From positions 558,001 to 622,000 of the forward strand of contig CASESJ010000001.1 of the NCBI GenBank assembly GCA_949290575.1: DNA of 64,000 nt, read 5' to 3'. Made by a program: the position numbers and the translations under genes. Numbering within the stretch: position 1 is the stretch's first letter; the number at the start of each line of letters is the position of its first letter. The notes beneath the pieces are model-generated. The model did no database searches. It was not told the DNA's origin and worked only from the letters and a program-made list of their open reading frames with translations. Positions 62,829-64,000 of this stretch are shown in pieces. Source of the stretch: an uncultured Clostridia bacterium (GTDB lineage Bacteria > Bacillota > Clostridia > Christensenellales > Borkfalkiaceae).

Positions 62829-64000
62829 TCACTCCTTGTTGGTCTTGAGTATCTCCATGAATACTTCCGAAGGCACTTCCACGCTGCCTATCGAGCGCAT
62901 TCTCTTTTTGCCCTCTTTCTGCTTTTCGAGCAGTTTCTTCTTTCTCGTAATGTCGCCGCCGTAGCACTTTGCAAGCACGTCCTTTCTGACCGCCTTGACG
63001 GTTTCCCTTGCAATTATCTTGCCGCCTATTGCCGCCTGAACGGGCACTTCGAAGAGCTGTCTGGGAATTGCCTCCTTGAGGTTTTCGCAAAGCATTCTGC
63101 CGCGGGCATACGCAGAGTCCTCGTGCACTATCATTGACAGCGCGTCGCACACCTCGCCGTTTAAAAGTATATCAAGCTTGACGAGCTTGCTGCGCTCGTA
63201 GCCGATGAGCTCGTAATCGAAGCTCGCATAGCCGCGCGTGCGGGACTTTATTCTGTCGAAGAAATCGAATATAATCTCATTGAGCGGCAGACGGTATACA
63301 AGCTGCACCCTCTTTGCGTCGAGGTAGGTCATCTGCTCGAATACGCCCCTCTTTTCGCGGCACAGGTCCATTATCTGACCGAGGTAATCGGGCGGGGAAT
63401 AGATATCCGCCCTTACAACCGGCTCTTCCATATAGTCAATCTCCGACTGGGGCGGAAGATGCGACGGGTTGTCGACGAAGAGCGTTTCGCCGTCAGTCTT
63501 TATTACTTTATAGCTGACCGAGGGAGCTGTGGTTATGATATCCAGACCGAACTCGCGCTCCAGCCTTTCCTGCATTATCTCCATGTGCAGAAGTCCGAGA
63601 AAGCCGCAGCGGAAGCCGAAGCCGAGCGCGACGGACGTATCGGGTTCGAACACGAGGGACGCGTCATTGAGCTGAAGCTTCAATATGGCGTCCTTGAGGT
63701 CGTTGAACTTGCTGCCGTCGAGAGGATAAATGCCGCAGAACACGACGGACTGAACCTTTTTATAGCCGGGCAGGGGCTCTTTTGCTGGATTGTCCGCACT
63801 CACAACAGTATCGCCCACAGCCACGTCCTGTATGGACTTTATCGAGGCGGCGATATAGCCTACTTCGCCCGCAAAGAGCCCGTCCTTGGGCACGGTGTGC
63901 GGAGCGAAGACACCCACTTCGACTACGTCGTAAATCTTGTCCGAGCGGAAACACTTTATTCTGTCGCCGACGTTGACGCTGCCGTCCTTTATTCTCACAA
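62829..64000 (-). CDS. lepA: Elongation factor 4 (LepA), C-terminal part (cut by window edge)
   Basis: The C-terminal two-thirds of LepA, a ribosome-binding GTPase that back-translocates or remodels the ribosome. The frame runs off the right edge, so the GTPase domain lies outside. Visible are the domain II strands ([20 protein letters not shown]), the EF-G-like block [20 protein letters not shown] and [14 protein letters not shown], and the LepA-specific C-terminal domain with [20 protein letters not shown] near the end. It ends three bases before the GNAT gene whose ribosome binding site it contains. It heads the minus-strand run to 60351. About 390 residues are visible. Confidence 0.97.
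   Translation of the reverse strand, partial: VRIKDGSVNVGDRIKCFRSDKIYDVVEVGVFAPHTVPKDGLFAGEVGYIAASIKSIQDVAVGDTVVSADNPAKEPLPGYKKVQSVVFCGIYPLDGSKFNDLKDAILKLQLNDASLVFEPDTSVALGFGFRCGFLGLLHMEIMQERLEREFGLDIITTAPSVSYKVIKTDGETLFVDNPSHLPPQSEIDYMEEPVVRADIYSPPDYLGQIMDLCREKRGVFEQMTYLDAKRVQLVYRLPLNEIIFDFFDRIKSRTRGYASFDYELIGYERSKLVKLDILLNGEVCDALSMIVHEDSAYARGRMLCENLKEAIPRQLFEVPVQAAIGGKIIARETVKAVRKDVLAKCYGGDITRKKKLLEKQKEGKKRMRSIGSVEVPSEVFMEILKTNKE

Overview
The window (about 50% GC) looks like the chromosome of an anaerobic, probably spore-forming Clostridia-type member of the Bacillota, perhaps an uncultured gut lineage. The reasons are a single-chain pyruvate:ferredoxin oxidoreductase, a CotF-type spore-coat gene pair, a collagen-like surface protein, CdaA, HelD, an L-box (lysine riboswitch), the prmA-rsmE-mtaB and lepA...hemW gene orders, and sigma-A promoters of nearly perfect TTGACA-N17-TATAAT form. 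Coding is dense and organised in long strings with ATGA overlaps; GC-rich hairpins act as terminators. I saw no rRNA, tRNA, CRISPR array, prophage or transposase, so this is mostly core genome with a few accessory inserts.

Layout. 1-1.7 kb (+): the end of ung, then apgM. 1.8-7.7 kb (-): an operon of a six-helix membrane protein, a methyltransferase, hslO and two repeat proteins (TPR, HEAT-like), then two small spore-coat-type genes whose ribosome binding site lies inside a terminator-like hairpin. 7.8-10.9 kb (+): lysine riboswitch and asd-dapA-dapB. 11-16.6 kb: an acyltransferase, a CaCA antiporter, a LysR regulator, mnmE and a membrane protein. 16.7-20.2 kb (-): fused EcfA1-EcfA2, ecfT and truA. 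20.2-24.9 kb: nifJ with a strong promoter and a folded leader, followed by a duplicated terminator hairpin that grades into a 17-bp tandem array.

24.9-31.3 kb (-): a DtxR-type regulator, then prmA-rsmE-mtaB-prsW-HIT-epimerase. 31.4-34.3 kb: a GNAT gene, and a glycosyltransferase overlapping a collagen-like protein. 34.3-41 kb (-): cdaA, a 38-codon membrane peptide, a DUF1015 gene and aspartokinase in one operon; then comEC-holA. 41-47.5 kb: a 1,876-residue helicase-nuclease protein divergent from an XRE regulator. 47.6-53.4 kb (-): processive-type glycosyltransferase plus ABC-2 exporter, and HelD. 53.7-59.3 kb (-): a small protein-guaB-guaA run, a PPC-domain gene, a SpoU methyltransferase and pyrophosphatase. 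59.5-64 kb: a lipoprotein, then lepA (cut by the edge), two GNATs, an MGMT-like gene and hemW.

How the parts connect. Lysine/diaminopimelate supply is split: asd-dapA-dapB are under the lysine riboswitch, while aspartokinase is co-transcribed with the c-di-AMP synthase. Translation-related modification genes (truA, mnmE, mtaB, rsmE, prmA, a SpoU enzyme, lepA) are spread through the window. Spore-surface candidates are the CotF pair and the collagen-like/glycosyltransferase pair. The clearest accessory element is the giant helicase-nuclease with its divergent regulator.
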